A stretch of 64,000 nt of DNA, taken from NCBI GenBank assembly GCA_047967505.1, contig CM106538.1, one strand, 5' to 3'. A program made the translations under genes and the position numbers. Shown in pieces: positions 19,926-29,608 of this stretch. Within the stretch, counting starts at the first letter, position 1; each line of letters starts with the position of its first letter. The stretch is from Dipteris shenzhenensis (taxonomy: Eukaryota > Polypodiophyta > Polypodiopsida > Gleicheniales). The notes beneath the pieces are model-generated. The model had not been told where the DNA came from, made no database searches, and saw only the letters and a program-made list of their open reading frames with translations.

Positions 19926-20327
19926 TTATATGACCAGATCAAGATGGGAGGCCGATTTACCATTAAAAATAGAGAAGTCATCTAGAAATACCTCAAGAAA
20001 CTTGCCGATATTCTCCTGAAAGAGTTTGATTACAAGTCGTTGAAATGTTGCCGGGGCATTACATAATCCAAAGGGCATCATTCGGTAGGCGTATGTTCCC
20101 CATTGAGTGACAAAGGTAGTCTTGGGTTGATCCTGTTCTTTCACTCGGACTTGGTTGTACCCGCTATATCCATCCATGAATGAGTATAAAGCATGTCCTG
20201 CCACTGTCTCCAGCACTCTATCTGTGAATGGAAGGGGGAACCTATCACGTCGTGTTGTAGCATTCAAACTCCGATAGTCAACACATATTCTTAAGTTTGT
20301 CGGTCTCTCTTTTGGGTACAATGACAA
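19926..20327 (-). pseudogene. G1 pol: RT core
   Basis: 133 codons with the main Ty3/gypsy RT motifs in order: LRICVDYRSLNATT, DRFPLPFTDRVLETV, YSFMDGYSGYNQV (first catalytic Asp), YRMMPFGLCNAPATFQRL and the active site EVFLDDFSIF. The Met at 20327 is internal; the domain begins in the frame 20278-21027, and a frameshift separates the two around 20290. Confidence 0.9.
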
Positions 20328-21027
20328 TTCCGCTGACCCAATCAGAGTAATCCACTGGGTAGATTAATCTTGCTTGCTCCATATTTGCTTGGACTGCCTT
20401 GCCATAGTTGGGATTCATGCGGTATGGACCTTTAATCACAAGGTCTGCATCCGGATATAAGTCAATGCGATGCTCCATGAAATCAGCGGGCACCCCCTTT
20501 AGGTCCTTGTAGGACCAGGCAAAGACATCCACAAATTCTTTAAAAAGGTCGGTGACTGCAGCTATAAGATAGTCACGTTCCCAAACCCAAGTGGCTAACT
20601 TCAAATGCCAGGGTTGGTCCTCAGTCCCAATGTTGAGATACCACCAGTTCCGTGCCTCATCAACAAGGGCAATGCATTGGGATGTTGAGGTACTTGGTTC
20701 ACCCATTCTCAGTCCTGTATGTTCTGGAGTATCTTCAAGGGGAAAGTCCCCCTCCACTTCTCTCAACCAAGATGGGGGGTAAGTAACTGGGGGGTTCTCG
20801 GGCACTGACTGAGATGTAGAACCAGTAGATGTTGCAGATGTTGTATGCCTTCGACGCCTTGGTGACTGTTTCAGCATGCCCCGGTAACGTAAGCCTTCCA
20901 CATCATAAGTGGTTTTCGGAAGGTCTTGAACTGAGGGGTGATCGGCTTCTGACAAGAAAAGGTCAAGCAAAGTGAGATCCGCCATGTCCTCATCTCCGTA
21001 TCCGGTATGCACCCTAGATCCCCCCAA
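20278..21027 (-). pseudogene. G1 pol: linker and N-terminal RT
   Basis: 249 codons. The first 140 are a polar linker; the second half has the RT entry region: VFAWSYKDLKGVPADFMEHR, GPYRMNPNYGKAV, YPVDYSDWVSGIVIVPKRE. The frame runs out at LKNMC just before the next RT motif, which continues in the 19926-20327 frame. Confidence 0.85.
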
Positions 21028-21070
21028 GACCTCAAGCTATTGGTGGTGATTCTCCTTAAGTTCAACAATG

Positions 21071-21793
21071 TCAAGCACTATCACCATCAGTTTCTTCTTC
21101 ATTAGTGTTACTGTCTTCTGTATGACCATCATTGCACTCAGCAGTACCATGGTTGTACATCGTAGTACCATCATTATACTCTGGTGTACCTTTGGTGGGT
21201 TGTGCAATACCGGCCTCGTATACAATAGATCCATCATTGTATCCTAGAGTACTATTAGCATCATTTTGACCAATGTTCTCCATGTCGGCCACTGGACGAT
21301 CCTCAATGTTCACTACAGTACCATCATTGTCCTCAGTACGATCAGTGATGTCCATTGGAGTACCCCTAGTGGTCATTCTCTTATACATGTGTGGACTATT
21401 GCAAAGTCCAAAGGGCATCCTTTCGTACACTAGTTCAGCTAGATTTTGTGCATGTGGTTCTGGATGGATTTCTGATAATGCAAGTAGGTGTTCTTCTTGA
21501 TCTTCTTGTTGGCATAGTTCCACTATGTTGACGGCTAAGGAGCCCAGGGCTCCCAATGAATCCAAAATGACAGCTTCCTCGTCTTCTTGATCAGCCCGAT
21601 CCAACAAGTAGGTCAAACTTTCAAATCCTTCTAGGGTTGTCTCCTCATTGATATCTTGGTCACCACCCCTGGGCCAGTCCCCACAAGCCCAATGCTCCTC
21701 TTCGGCTCCGGCTTGTTCTTCAAAATCCTCCTCTCCCAGTTCTATTGGTATGTGCCATCTATTTCGAGGGATGTGGATCCAAGGGGCAATCAA
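21071..21793 (-). CDS. G1 pol: acidic linker between protease and RT
   Basis: 240 codons, rich in Asp and Glu, with no enzymatic motif. The C-terminal third has degenerate YNDGT-type repeats. In the middle sits YERMPFGLCNSPHMYKRM, which echoes the RT motif MPFGLCNAPATFQR found at 20090; the DNA of the two stretches also shares a short run. Linkers between PR and RT in plant gypsy elements are variable; this one may be partly duplicated RT sequence. Confidence 0.5.
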   Translation of the reverse strand: MIAPWIHIPRNRWHIPIELGEEDFEEQAGAEEEHWACGDWPRGGDQDINEETTLEGFESLTYLLDRADQEDEEAVILDSLGALGSLAVNIVELCQQEDQEEHLLALSEIHPEPHAQNLAELVYERMPFGLCNSPHMYKRMTTRGTPMDITDRTEDNDGTVVNIEDRPVADMENIGQNDANSTLGYNDGSIVYEAGIAQPTKGTPEYNDGTTMYNHGTAECNDGHTEDSNTNEEETDGDSA

Positions 21794-21886
21794 GCTTCAT
21801 CAGTTGACCAATCCTGAATGGCCTTTGAAGACCGCAACCATGGCCTACCAAGAAGTAGAGGGTAAGTTTGTTCATTTTTTGTCATA

Positions 21887-22111
21887 TCAAGGACAACAAA
21901 ATTGGAGAGAAAAGTTACTCCGCCAATCTTCATGTGAACACCTGACTGCACCCATTGGTTTTACTCTGTGTTGATCAACCATGCGTACTTGAAAGTGAAC
22001 ATCACTTGTCAACTTCAACCCCAGTTTTTGGAGTGTACCTTTCGGCATAATGTTCATAGCCGCCCCACCACCAAGGAAGACGTCCTTCAGCTCCACTCCA
22101 TGAATCTCCAT
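21887..22111 (-). pseudogene. G1 aspartic protease remnant
   Basis: 74 codons with VFLGGGAAMNIMPKGTLQKL, the position of the retropepsin active site; related plant gypsy elements usually have Asp-Gly/Ser-Gly-(Ala/Ser) there. Here the Asp is Gly (GGGAAMN), so catalysis would be lost. The protease cuts the Gag-Pol polyprotein. The upstream half of the domain lies in another frame at 22111-22200. Confidence 0.65.
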
Positions 22112-22208
22112 GGTGAGCTTGGGACTTTGTTCACAAGTGAGGGCAGCATAGGTAGAGAAGTGATCCGGTGTAGACCCATGCTGAGCTAGTAATGTCTCTG
22201 GTGTTGGC

Positions 22209-23284
22209 TCACTCGGAGTAGATCCCTTCTATCGACCTCCTGGGAGATGTGATGGTCTGATGCTTGATTTGGGGGGACAATAGACAAAGTTGTCGTAGAG
22301 TGAGGTTGGGCTTGAAACTCATAAGATCTTCAAATAGGGAGTAGTGGTGGACACTAGTATTAGCCTTCTGCAACCTCATCCTCCTAGCCTCTGGCTGAGG
22401 ATCGAAGCTTAGACGAGGATGCGGATGTACGTTTGAACTCTGAGTCATTGTCTCCCGTGGTTTCTCTTCCATCACTCCTTTCCCTTTCGCCTGGGCAGTG
22501 GGTCTTGTCCCCATAGTCCCTTCTCTATCGATTGATGTTGGGAACAAAATGTCCACCTCGGAAACCACCCCTTTGACCACGTTGATAAGGGGTTCCATAG
22601 CCACCTATTGACATAGGTGGTTGGTACGGTGCATAGTAAGGCTGAGGATAGAAATAAGGGGAACCAATTGAATTAGGCACAGGAGCTTGGAGCAAAGGGG
22701 GAGTCAGAAGCAATGGAGGCGGCATGACAGGAGGAGGGGGTGGCTCAAATGCTCGTGCAAGAGGGGGAGCAGGAGGTACTCCTGCTGGGCCAGAAGTTAT
22801 GGGTACCATTCTGTTGACCGCAGCAACTAGAGGTTCCCCCGAGGTATACTATGGAAGAAGCTTCCTTAATCCTTTGAGGTATCTACACTCAGAGGCATCA
22901 TGTCCATGGATCTCAAAAAATGTACAGAATGAGGTAGAAGTAGGTACCTTACGCTTGGAGGGGCACTCCTAGTAACCATGGCTAGAATCCTTGCATTCTG
23001 TGCACCAAAGAACCACTCCGAATCTGGGCCTCAAAGGATGACTGGCCATCCACCTTTATTCTATCTTTCAGGCCTTCTTTAATTTCTTATAACTCCTTCT
23101 TGAGTTGCTGCCATGCAGATGATCCCTCCTCTCTTGGGAGTTGGGTGGTTGTAGTCATTGGTGAGGCAAAACTTAGTTGCGACCGTTCCATCTTAACAAC
23201 TTCTTTTAGGAAGTCTTGAAGTGAGGCATGTTCAGGGAGTTTATCAACCAACCTTATAGCAATGGTAGGGGGTAATGCTTTCAA
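22209..23284 (-). pseudogene. G1 gag C-terminal part with broken zinc knuckle
   Basis: Several frames in series. 23284-23087 continues capsid (ALPPTIAIRLVDKLPEHASL, KEVVKMERSQLSF). Around 23010-22965 the minus strand reads CTECKDSSHGY-stop-EC, a C-x2-C-x4-H-x4-C knuckle with an in-frame TAG inside it. A second Cys/His motif follows (CTFFEIHGHDASECRYLKGL). 22809-22525 is Pro-rich (PPPPPVMPPPLLLTPPLLQ) then Gly/Arg-rich (RGQRGGFRGGHF), typical of RNA-binding tails. The remainder to 22209 is unremarkable linker. Confidence 0.65.
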
Positions 23285-24300
23285 AAACCATCCTTCATGA
23301 CAGCATCATTAGGTGGCACATACATCTTTGCCGCCAAGACCCTCATCCTTCTGTACATCTTAGAGATGCTCTCTCCAGGCTTCATGGTGTCAGTGGATAA
23401 CTCTTGGACAATCATGTGTTCGAATTTTTTCAACTTGAAAGTGCTTAAGAATTCCTCCCTTAGGTCTGTCCACGTCTCGAAGTGGTCAGGGAGAAATTGA
23501 CTGTACCATACATCCGCGGCATCCTCCAATGACAAGGGGAAAATGTGAAGGAACGCATGCTCATTCTCCACACCTTTAGCTCTACATGCTGTGAGGAATT
23601 TCCTCACATGAGCTTCTGCATCCTCATGGAGGTGGCCTTTGAACTTTTGAGTCTTCACGTGGACCTTGTTGAGTAGCTCGAGAAGTCTAGCTCTGTTTGC
23701 AGGACTGAGAATGGTGGCCATCCCCACCCAAGAGGCTGGAGAAGATGCAAGAGTTGGAGGGAGTCCCGATGGGGCTGTAATGAGTGTTGGTGCTCCAGAG
23801 GAGGAGACCACACCGACAACACCTCCTGTGGAGGACCACAATGGGGAAGTCACTACTGATGTTGCCATAGAGGAAGTGAACCCAGATGGTAGCACATATG
23901 CGGAGGGTCTTAGTGTTGTAGAGGAAAAGGGTGAGAGCATAGAAGATGTGGGCACTAAAGAGGATGGGAGAGCATTTGGGAAGGAGAGGGACGGAGTTGA
24001 AGTCATGGATGAGTAGGCAATAGGGAAGGAAGGAGGTGGTGGAAAAGGCAGCACCGGTGTGGATGGAAAGGGAGATGAAACCATCATGGCAAGTAAAGGC
24101 ATGGCCGGAGCAAAAGTACCCCCAAGTGGGATAGATGTAGAAGAAAGATTAGCTAGCAGCCTGGAGCTATGTCTAGCAGAGGTCAAGGCGGAAGCAGATG
24201 GAGCAGAAGAGGTGGTTGATGAAGACATCGTTGCAAGAGGAGGAGAGGGGCTTGCCTTGACTTTGATGAGTCCCTGAGGAGCCCTCATCCTCATCCTCAT
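23281..24300 (-). CDS. G1 gag: low-complexity N-terminus and capsid
   Basis: 339 codons. The first Met gives an MRMRMR start in a GAGGAT repeat directly at the LTR end; the Met at about residue 24 (MSSSTTSSAPSAS) is an equally good start. Residues 25-195 are Ser/Pro/Thr-rich. From about residue 195 comes the Retrotrans_gag capsid domain: LLELLNKVHVKTQKFKGHL, AHVRKFLTACRAKG, FPLSLEDAADVWYSQFLPDH, TWTDLREEFLSTFKLKKFEH, KPGESISKMYRRMRVLAAKM. Gag forms the virus-like particle around the RNA. No leader with a primer-binding site can be seen between the LTR and this ORF. Confidence 0.85.
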   Translation of the reverse strand: MRMRMRAPQGLIKVKASPSPPLATMSSSTTSSAPSASALTSARHSSRLLANLSSTSIPLGGTFAPAMPLLAMMVSSPFPSTPVLPFPPPPSFPIAYSSMTSTPSLSFPNALPSSLVPTSSMLSPFSSTTLRPSAYVLPSGFTSSMATSVVTSPLWSSTGGVVGVVSSSGAPTLITAPSGLPPTLASSPASWVGMATILSPANRARLLELLNKVHVKTQKFKGHLHEDAEAHVRKFLTACRAKGVENEHAFLHIFPLSLEDAADVWYSQFLPDHFETWTDLREEFLSTFKLKKFEHMIVQELSTDTMKPGESISKMYRRMRVLAAKMYVPPNDAVMKDGF

Positions 24301-24308
24301 CCTCGCCT

Positions 24309-24846
24309 TGGAGGGTCCCTTCTTCGCTGAGAATCTCCCCCTCTCTTCCCATTGGTCATCCTCTTATCTCCTTAGCTTTTGAGGATAGCCGTTGCGCCCT
24401 TGATTCTTGATGGCTACAGCGACCTCCTGACTCCCTGACTCGCCAGTCTCTTCTGGTTAGAATGGTGTAAATTCTCCATGTGCAGGTGATTTGGATCACC
24501 GCACCACTGAACCACTAAACCACTGTGTAAGTGTAAATACTCCTGACTGCTCCATGTGCTAAGCTCACTCTCCATGTGCGCAGCTCTCGATGAGATCACC
24601 TTGGGCATGATGCTCCTGGTTGACCTGTGGTTGACATGTGTCGACGCATGGTTGCCTCGGATAGTACTCTGGTTGAACCCATGTGATCAACTCCTCGTGT
24701 CGTGTGATAGACCTATGTTGACACATGGTCAACACGTGGTCAACACCTGTCGTCATGTGGTCAATGCTTGTTGACGGGTGGTCAACGCCTATTGACAGGT
24801 GGTCGACGCCTGTCGTCATGTGGTCAGGGGTGTTTCTATTGTAACA
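24309..24846 (-). repeat. 5' LTR of G1
   Basis: Matches 2176-2670 with about 90 percent identity by eye, apart from an extra segment near 24745-24800 that contains more copies of the TGGTCAACGCCT/TGTTGAC motif. It starts TGTTACAATAG on the minus strand. Confidence 0.8.
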
Positions 24847-24864
24847 AGGGACATATTACTTCCA

Positions 24865-25092
24865 ACTGATGGACAGAAGCACTAGTTTTTCACATCAACT
24901 AACGTCATTCATTTTCTTTGTTTCCTTTCTTGCAAGTGGATAAATAGTGTGGGCTATTACTTAAAGACACCTTGCATGTCAACACACAAGGCAGCCTTAG
25001 TGGAGAAATGTTGTGGGAATATATTCCGTCTAATCGATTGGCAGAAGCATTGGTTTTTCATATCAACTAGTGTCATTTATATCCTCTAAGGC
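24865..25092. repeat. 55-bp direct repeat near the LTR at 25009
   Basis: 24868-24925 (AGAAGCACTAGTTTTTCACA) and 25037-25092 (AGAAGCATTGGTTTTTCATA) are two copies of one sequence about 170 bp apart. The second lies just inside the LTR that starts at 25009, so the first is probably part of a second, truncated LTR into which G1 inserted. Confidence 0.6.
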
Positions 25093-25418
25093 ATATGAGA
25101 AAGGGGATCAATGAACTCACCAAAGCTTTCTAATATGTCGAGTCTTCTTTTACAAATCTGCCATTGTTTTGGAGTGGGATTACACTTTATCCTTACACTC
25201 ACTTATACACAAGCTCTTCACTATCAGATGGGTTCGCTCAAGGGAAGGTGTGGGGGTTAAAGGTCATTGTGCCTTTACCTCGGTTATGTACAATACTCAA
25301 ACACATATACAAATGAATGAAAAAGAAGATTAGGGTGTTCTGCACCCACCAAAAACTTGTGTGGCTCTCTGTTTCTCTCTCTTCCTCTCCCGTTCCGCTT
25401 TCGTTGAGAGCACTCTCA
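25009..25418 (+). repeat. LTR of an unclassified element M
   Basis: Starts TGTTGTGGGAATAT after a purine-rich AGTGGAGAAA and ends CTCTCA two bases before a primer-binding site. The purine tract before and the PBS after place a 3' internal end on one side and a 5' leader on the other. No second copy was found in the window. Confidence 0.6.
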
Positions 25419-25420
25419 AT

Positions 25421-25432
25421 TGGTATCAGAGC
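25421..25432 (+). promoter_or_regulatory. Primer-binding site, initiator Met tRNA
   Basis: TGGTATCAGAGC is complementary to the 3' end of plant initiator-methionine tRNA, the usual primer of copia-type and some gypsy-type elements. It follows the LTR end by two bases. Confidence 0.85.
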
Positions 25433-27593
25433 CCGGGTGATCTAGCTAAGCGTGCGTGAATGCCTGGAAGCTCAGCAGCTCTGTGGGAGGAAGGAGAAGC
25501 TTTGTGGGTGATTTTACTTGTATTTAAGTGTGCAGAGACCTTGAAGGAACCTTTGGAAAAGTCACTTTGGTTTTGCGAAGTGGTTTTGAGAGCCTGTTAA
25601 GTGTTTTCAAAGAAAAAGTCGTTTTTTAAGCTTTTCCATGTTCCGTTCGACGACAGAGACTTCGTATTGACTTGTAGAGGCAACTATTGCTTGCTTTTGG
25701 TCTCAATTTCACTTCAGGAGCTTGGAAACACCTTCATTCTTGAATTTGGGATCATTTCATTGGATTTCTGACTCACTGTGTCAGTTTCTACGTTTTTCTG
25801 CCCGGGTGTTGGAACTCAAGTTTGGAGCAACCATTTGCAGATCTGTCAGTTCTGGTGGACTCAGGAGGACCTAAAACTTCTATGTTGCTCATCATTTGCA
25901 CTCCGGTGGAGTTTACAAACAAATCTGTTTCCAAAAACGTTTTTCAGTCCATGTGTATCATGCTTGGATCCGTCACCACATCCAATCAGTAGATCATTCC
26001 TCAGCATGAGGATATTTATGCATCAGTGCAGTCCTGCCTCAGTGCAGTGGACATCATCAGGCTTAGCCTTAGTGCAACTTGGGGAAACTCAGTGTTTCAA
26101 CATACACTTATGACTGCAGTATACAGTCCGTAATTGTTGTAGATTAGTGGTTGGATCTAAGAATTTAGATCTATCCCGACATCAACATTTGGCATCGCAT
26201 ATGCCTTAGGGGTATCTTTTGCATTCTTAGTTGTATTTTAGGATTCTAGGCTTTCTTGCTGTCAGCTCCTTCTTGATGAGCCTAATATGACAAATGCTAC
26301 ATCCCATGTTGATGGATGTTTAGCCATGCACACAACAAACAACCTTTAGCTCATGATAGTTGAGCATACAGGTTTGACACGCCACCATGCCTTGTCAGTT
26401 TTATGAGCCTCTTCATCAATAGAGCAGTGTATCATAGCATGAAATATAATCATGATAGCATATCTAAATGAGCCTCTACATTAAAATTTAAAAAGCATTA
26501 TCTTTCTCATGGGGCTTATCATCTTACATGTTCTATGCCCTATATGCGAAAATGCATAAAAGGCATGTCACCCAACCATTTGAAACCTCTCAAAGAGAGG
26601 CTCAAGAAGGAGATGGCCCATGGGCAATGATGATGAGGATGAGGAGGAAGACAAAGACAAAGTCAAAGACATAATGAAGATGACCATGAATCCTCTATGG
26701 AGTATGCAAGTGTATGGAATGTAGATTTTTACAAAGGGGGCACAATTTAAGTTGTAGTACAATTCCAATCTTGAACATGAGACCAAAAACATATGGAATA
26801 AAGATTTAAAATAAGACAGTTATGTTGCAGGTGAAGCATGTGTCCTGAAGAGTATGGGATATAACAATTTATTCAAAAACATCACAATTTTGTTCTACAC
26901 ATACATACAACCGAGTAATCACCCAAAATTACACTATGTGATCTTCTTAACCAAAGGACACACCTAATTGAGACTTAGATGTGGTTTAAGGGGCCTCCAA
27001 TGTTGTGCTAAAATTATGCACACCCATTCGAGGGAATGCTCCATACCTTTTCCTTGTTTTCCTAGAAACCAAAACCAATTGAAAAAATGGAAGCTAAACT
27101 AGCGGGACTACTACATGGTGGTCTTAAACCATTGATAGTTGGTGATATTGGTATCTAGATTTACCCTACAATGGATGAATTTGAAAATGTGTAGTTTGTA
27201 CATGTACAAATATCTTTTAATAAATCCAATACTATTTACAATTTTGTATTGGTTCTTTTTCTTGGCAATTCCTTGCTATATGGCTCATAAGCATGTCAAA
27301 GGTAATTGCATTCCGTAATATATAGCATCAAACACAATAGCATTCCCTTTGGCCTATTTGTATTTTGAATCAACTTTGGCCACATTACACTTGCTTGAGG
27401 GAAATAGCTATCTCCACTTTCACTCTCCTTCTCGCTATGTGTATGGACACACACATTGATAGATGTGGATGTATACATGTAAGGGCACGTTTACATATGT
27501 GTTCTACCAAACTTCATTTTTGTTGTCATGGCTCCAACCTCCTTTGTTTACAAGAAGCACTCCTTTAACTTGGGGTTTTCTTGACTACCTTAA
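25433..27593. other. Leader of element M and unassigned AT-rich DNA
   Basis: 25433 to about 26200 may be the 5' leader of element M; the element's gag and pol are missing. From there to 27593 the sequence is AT-rich with only short random frames (largest 111 codons at 25778-26113, without recognisable motifs). I see no supportable gene. Confidence 0.4.
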
Positions 27594-27623
27594 GTCAAGA
27601 TTTTAACGGAGTGAGCCCTTTGC

Positions 27624-28004
27624 ATGCCACCCACGTGGCCTAATGTCGTAGGTAATATAGGAGTGAAGCGAGCACGAGTGGAAGTGATAGATGAGATGAG
27701 TGAGAGTGTAGAACGTGCTCTGCATGGCGCATGCTCCGAGGAGGCTGCAAAAGACAAGAATGTGGGAACCCATGAAGACAACACGTCATATCTCGAGGTG
27801 GTGTCTAAGAAGCTCCAAGCGGGCTTCTCCCCCCTCGAGGAAGGTGAAGCCAAAAAGCTGCTCCAGGCATTGGTGGCGTGTCGTGCTAGAGAAGCGACCT
27901 CAAATACGTGGTTTGAGACTGGGAAGAAGCATGCAATAGCGTGCGAGTTGCATGTCAATGACGTTAAACCGGAGCTGGAACGCCTGGCAAGAGGAGGTGT
28001 CTAG
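27624..28004 (+). CDS. Hypothetical ORF of 126 codons
   Basis: It has reasonable coding-like composition (acidic and basic residues alternating: EEAAKDKNVGTHEDNTSY, KLQAGFSPLEEGEAKKLLQA) and lies opposite in direction to the LINE H fragment that begins just downstream. I do not recognise it. It could be a decayed LINE ORF1 tail, a gag piece, or chance. Confidence 0.25.
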   Translation: MPPTWPNVVGNIGVKRARVEVIDEMSESVERALHGACSEEAAKDKNVGTHEDNTSYLEVVSKKLQAGFSPLEEGEAKKLLQALVACRAREATSNTWFETGKKHAIACELHVNDVKPELERLARGGV

Positions 28005-28011
28005 TTGTTCT

Positions 28012-28623
28012 TCATAGGAAGGGCCCCCAGTGCAGAAGAGCTCGAATAGTTCCTGGCCTAGGCCCCCGAACGGGTATGTGGGGAAGTTCGTGTGGGGAGG
28101 GGCTTCTACTTGGTGCGCTATGTTTCGGAAGCCCTCGTAGTAGGGCGCCATCCACCAGCTCTCTACAGTCCACCAGCCCATGAGTAAGGCAGAGGTTTTC
28201 CCAGGCATCTTTTTCTTCACCTGATCTGATGGAGTTCGGGTGAGTTCTGTCGTCCGAGTTTTCAGCGAAGTTATAGTCTTTGGCCACGAGGAAGTGGTCC
28301 TTGGAAAGCTGCTCTTTGAGGGTCTTCTAGCAAGCAGCACGAAGGATTGAGTCATTTGGCACATACACACTTGCAACCGTGAAGGAAATCCCAGCATCTC
28401 TTACTTTGACAATCAGAACACTACCCTCATCATCGGACGCTAACAAGACTGAATTCAAATTGCCGGAGATTAGAATTGCTGTACCCCCTCTCCCATGGCG
28501 AGGGCAATTCACGAACACCTCAAACCTGAGCTGCTTGCATGCAAACCAAAACAGAGCTATGGATCTACACTTAACCTCTTGAAGGAGAATAATCTTCGCC
28601 TTAAGCTTCTTAATGACCATCAT
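28012..28623 (-). pseudogene. LINE H ORF2 endonuclease, N-terminal
   Basis: 98 codons with KAKIILLQEVKCRS (catalytic Glu) and RHGRGGTAILISGNL, DAGISFTVASVYVPND, then in a second frame VAKDYNFAENSDDR, the position of the GDFN motif with Asp kept but Gly changed. The domain is broken by at least one frameshift near 28330, and the rest of ORF2 is missing. Confidence 0.75.
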
Positions 28624-28656
28624 GTAGCCTTTCTGTTTGTTGAGGTCGTAGCAGCC

Positions 28657-29110
28657 TCACACATTCCAAGAGACCACTGAGATGCCTTTCAGCTCTTCTG
28701 TCGTTTGGACCCTCCCATCTTTTCTATTGGGCAATAGCTCTGTAAGCATCTTTAAGGAAATTCTCTTGGCAGGCCCCTGCAGACCTTGCCACTTCCTTGA
28801 TTCGCTTAGAGAGACTGTGAGCAGCAGTGCGATCCTCTTCGACTCCTTATCTTGAGATCTATCCCATAGAATCCAGGCACGCTTGCGCTCAGTAGCATGC
28901 GGGACCATGAGGACTCAGCCTAGAATTGTGGCCAACTTCTCCACTGCATTTTTGAGCCACGGGGGTAGATTCGGAAAGTCGACCCAAACCAGGCACTCTC
29001 GAAAGAGGAACTCGTCGATGCTAAAAGATGCACTCCATGGGACGACCAAGACGGAGGCTCCCGTGAACACGAATGTGCGACCGAGGATGTCGATTGAGAT
29101 ACCTATGGGT
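28657..29110 (-). pseudogene. LINE H ORF1 (DUF4283) C-terminal piece running to ORF2 start
   Basis: The minus strand reads LVWVDFPNLPPWLKNAVEKL followed by ATILG, the central DUF4283 signature of plant LINE ORF1 proteins, then a stop and VPHATERKRAWILWDRSQDK. The CCHC knuckle is absent. The frame 28908-28657 leads into KGISVVSWNV, the beginning of the ORF2 endonuclease, so the two ORFs lie close together or are fused by a frameshift. Confidence 0.6.
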
Positions 29111-29134
29111 GTTCATATGTTTGAGTTATGATCC

Positions 29135-29324
29135 CGTTTTAATTTGATACAGGATGCAGTGCCACACCCGCATATGTTGCCCTATGCTCGCCACGAGGAG
29201 GCGAAGCGTCTGCGATATGAGGTGGGATCTTCAAGAGGGACCGTTACGGATGCATGGAGTGATGGTGATAGTAGCCCTCCGCCATTACCTCATGAAGCCG
29301 TGGAGGAGGTGCATGATGTGAGGA
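29135..29324 (+). other. Short open stretch beside B1, possible exon or element scrap
   Basis: A frame of about 60 codons (HPHMLPYARHEEAKRLRYEV, then SRGTVTDAWSDGDSSPPPLP) follows TTTTAATTTGATACAG, which looks like a 3' splice site. It ends where the (GAAA)n tail of LINE B1 begins. I cannot assign it; it may be a fragment of a host or transposon gene. Confidence 0.25.
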
Positions 29325-29608
29325 GAGAAAGAAAGAAAGAAAGAAAGTGTATTATTGTCCACTAGAGGCCAAAATGGGCCCATGGGACATCAAGAACTCT
29401 GCATACAAGATAGCACAAAATCAACGTGCCCCAAAGAAGAGGCATCGTCGAATATCATCTAAGTGCTACGCAATATAATGCAAGTGAAAGTACATAATGT
29501 CAAATCTGAGCCTAAATACAGAGTAAACGAGATGCAAGGAAACCGCCCCTGGGTGCAAAATGGGGGGGATGAGCACAATATGCCAATGCAAAGATACAAG
29601 TCCAGGTG

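Larger units (their letters stand above)
2176..24846 (-). mobile_element. Ty3/gypsy LTR retrotransposon G1, large and nested
   Basis: Two same-orientation LTR copies (2176-2670 and 24309-24846) bracket gag, protease, reverse transcriptase, RNase H and integrase remnants in that order on the minus strand, then extra ORFs in the same orientation. A purine tract abuts the 3' LTR at 2671. Inside are a LINE C copy (10024-15252), a LINE B copy (15552-16748) and probably another LTR (ending at 5180). Without those inserts the element would be about 14-15 kb, long for the group. I did not find a clear 5-bp target duplication, and the outer LTR ends could be off by about 15 bp because similarity fades gradually there. 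The coding frames are broken in many places, so the copy is dead. Confidence 0.8.
28005..29131 (-). mobile_element. LINE family H fragment
   Basis: On the minus strand a DUF4283-type ORF1 end is followed by the start of an APE endonuclease. Neither end shows a tail or target duplication, so the fragment was cut out of a larger LINE copy. It is unlike families A-D. Confidence 0.75.

Noticed and set aside
23666-24277. Plus-strand acidic ORFs opposite gag
   Set aside because: Antisense shadows of the low-complexity N-terminus of G1 gag.
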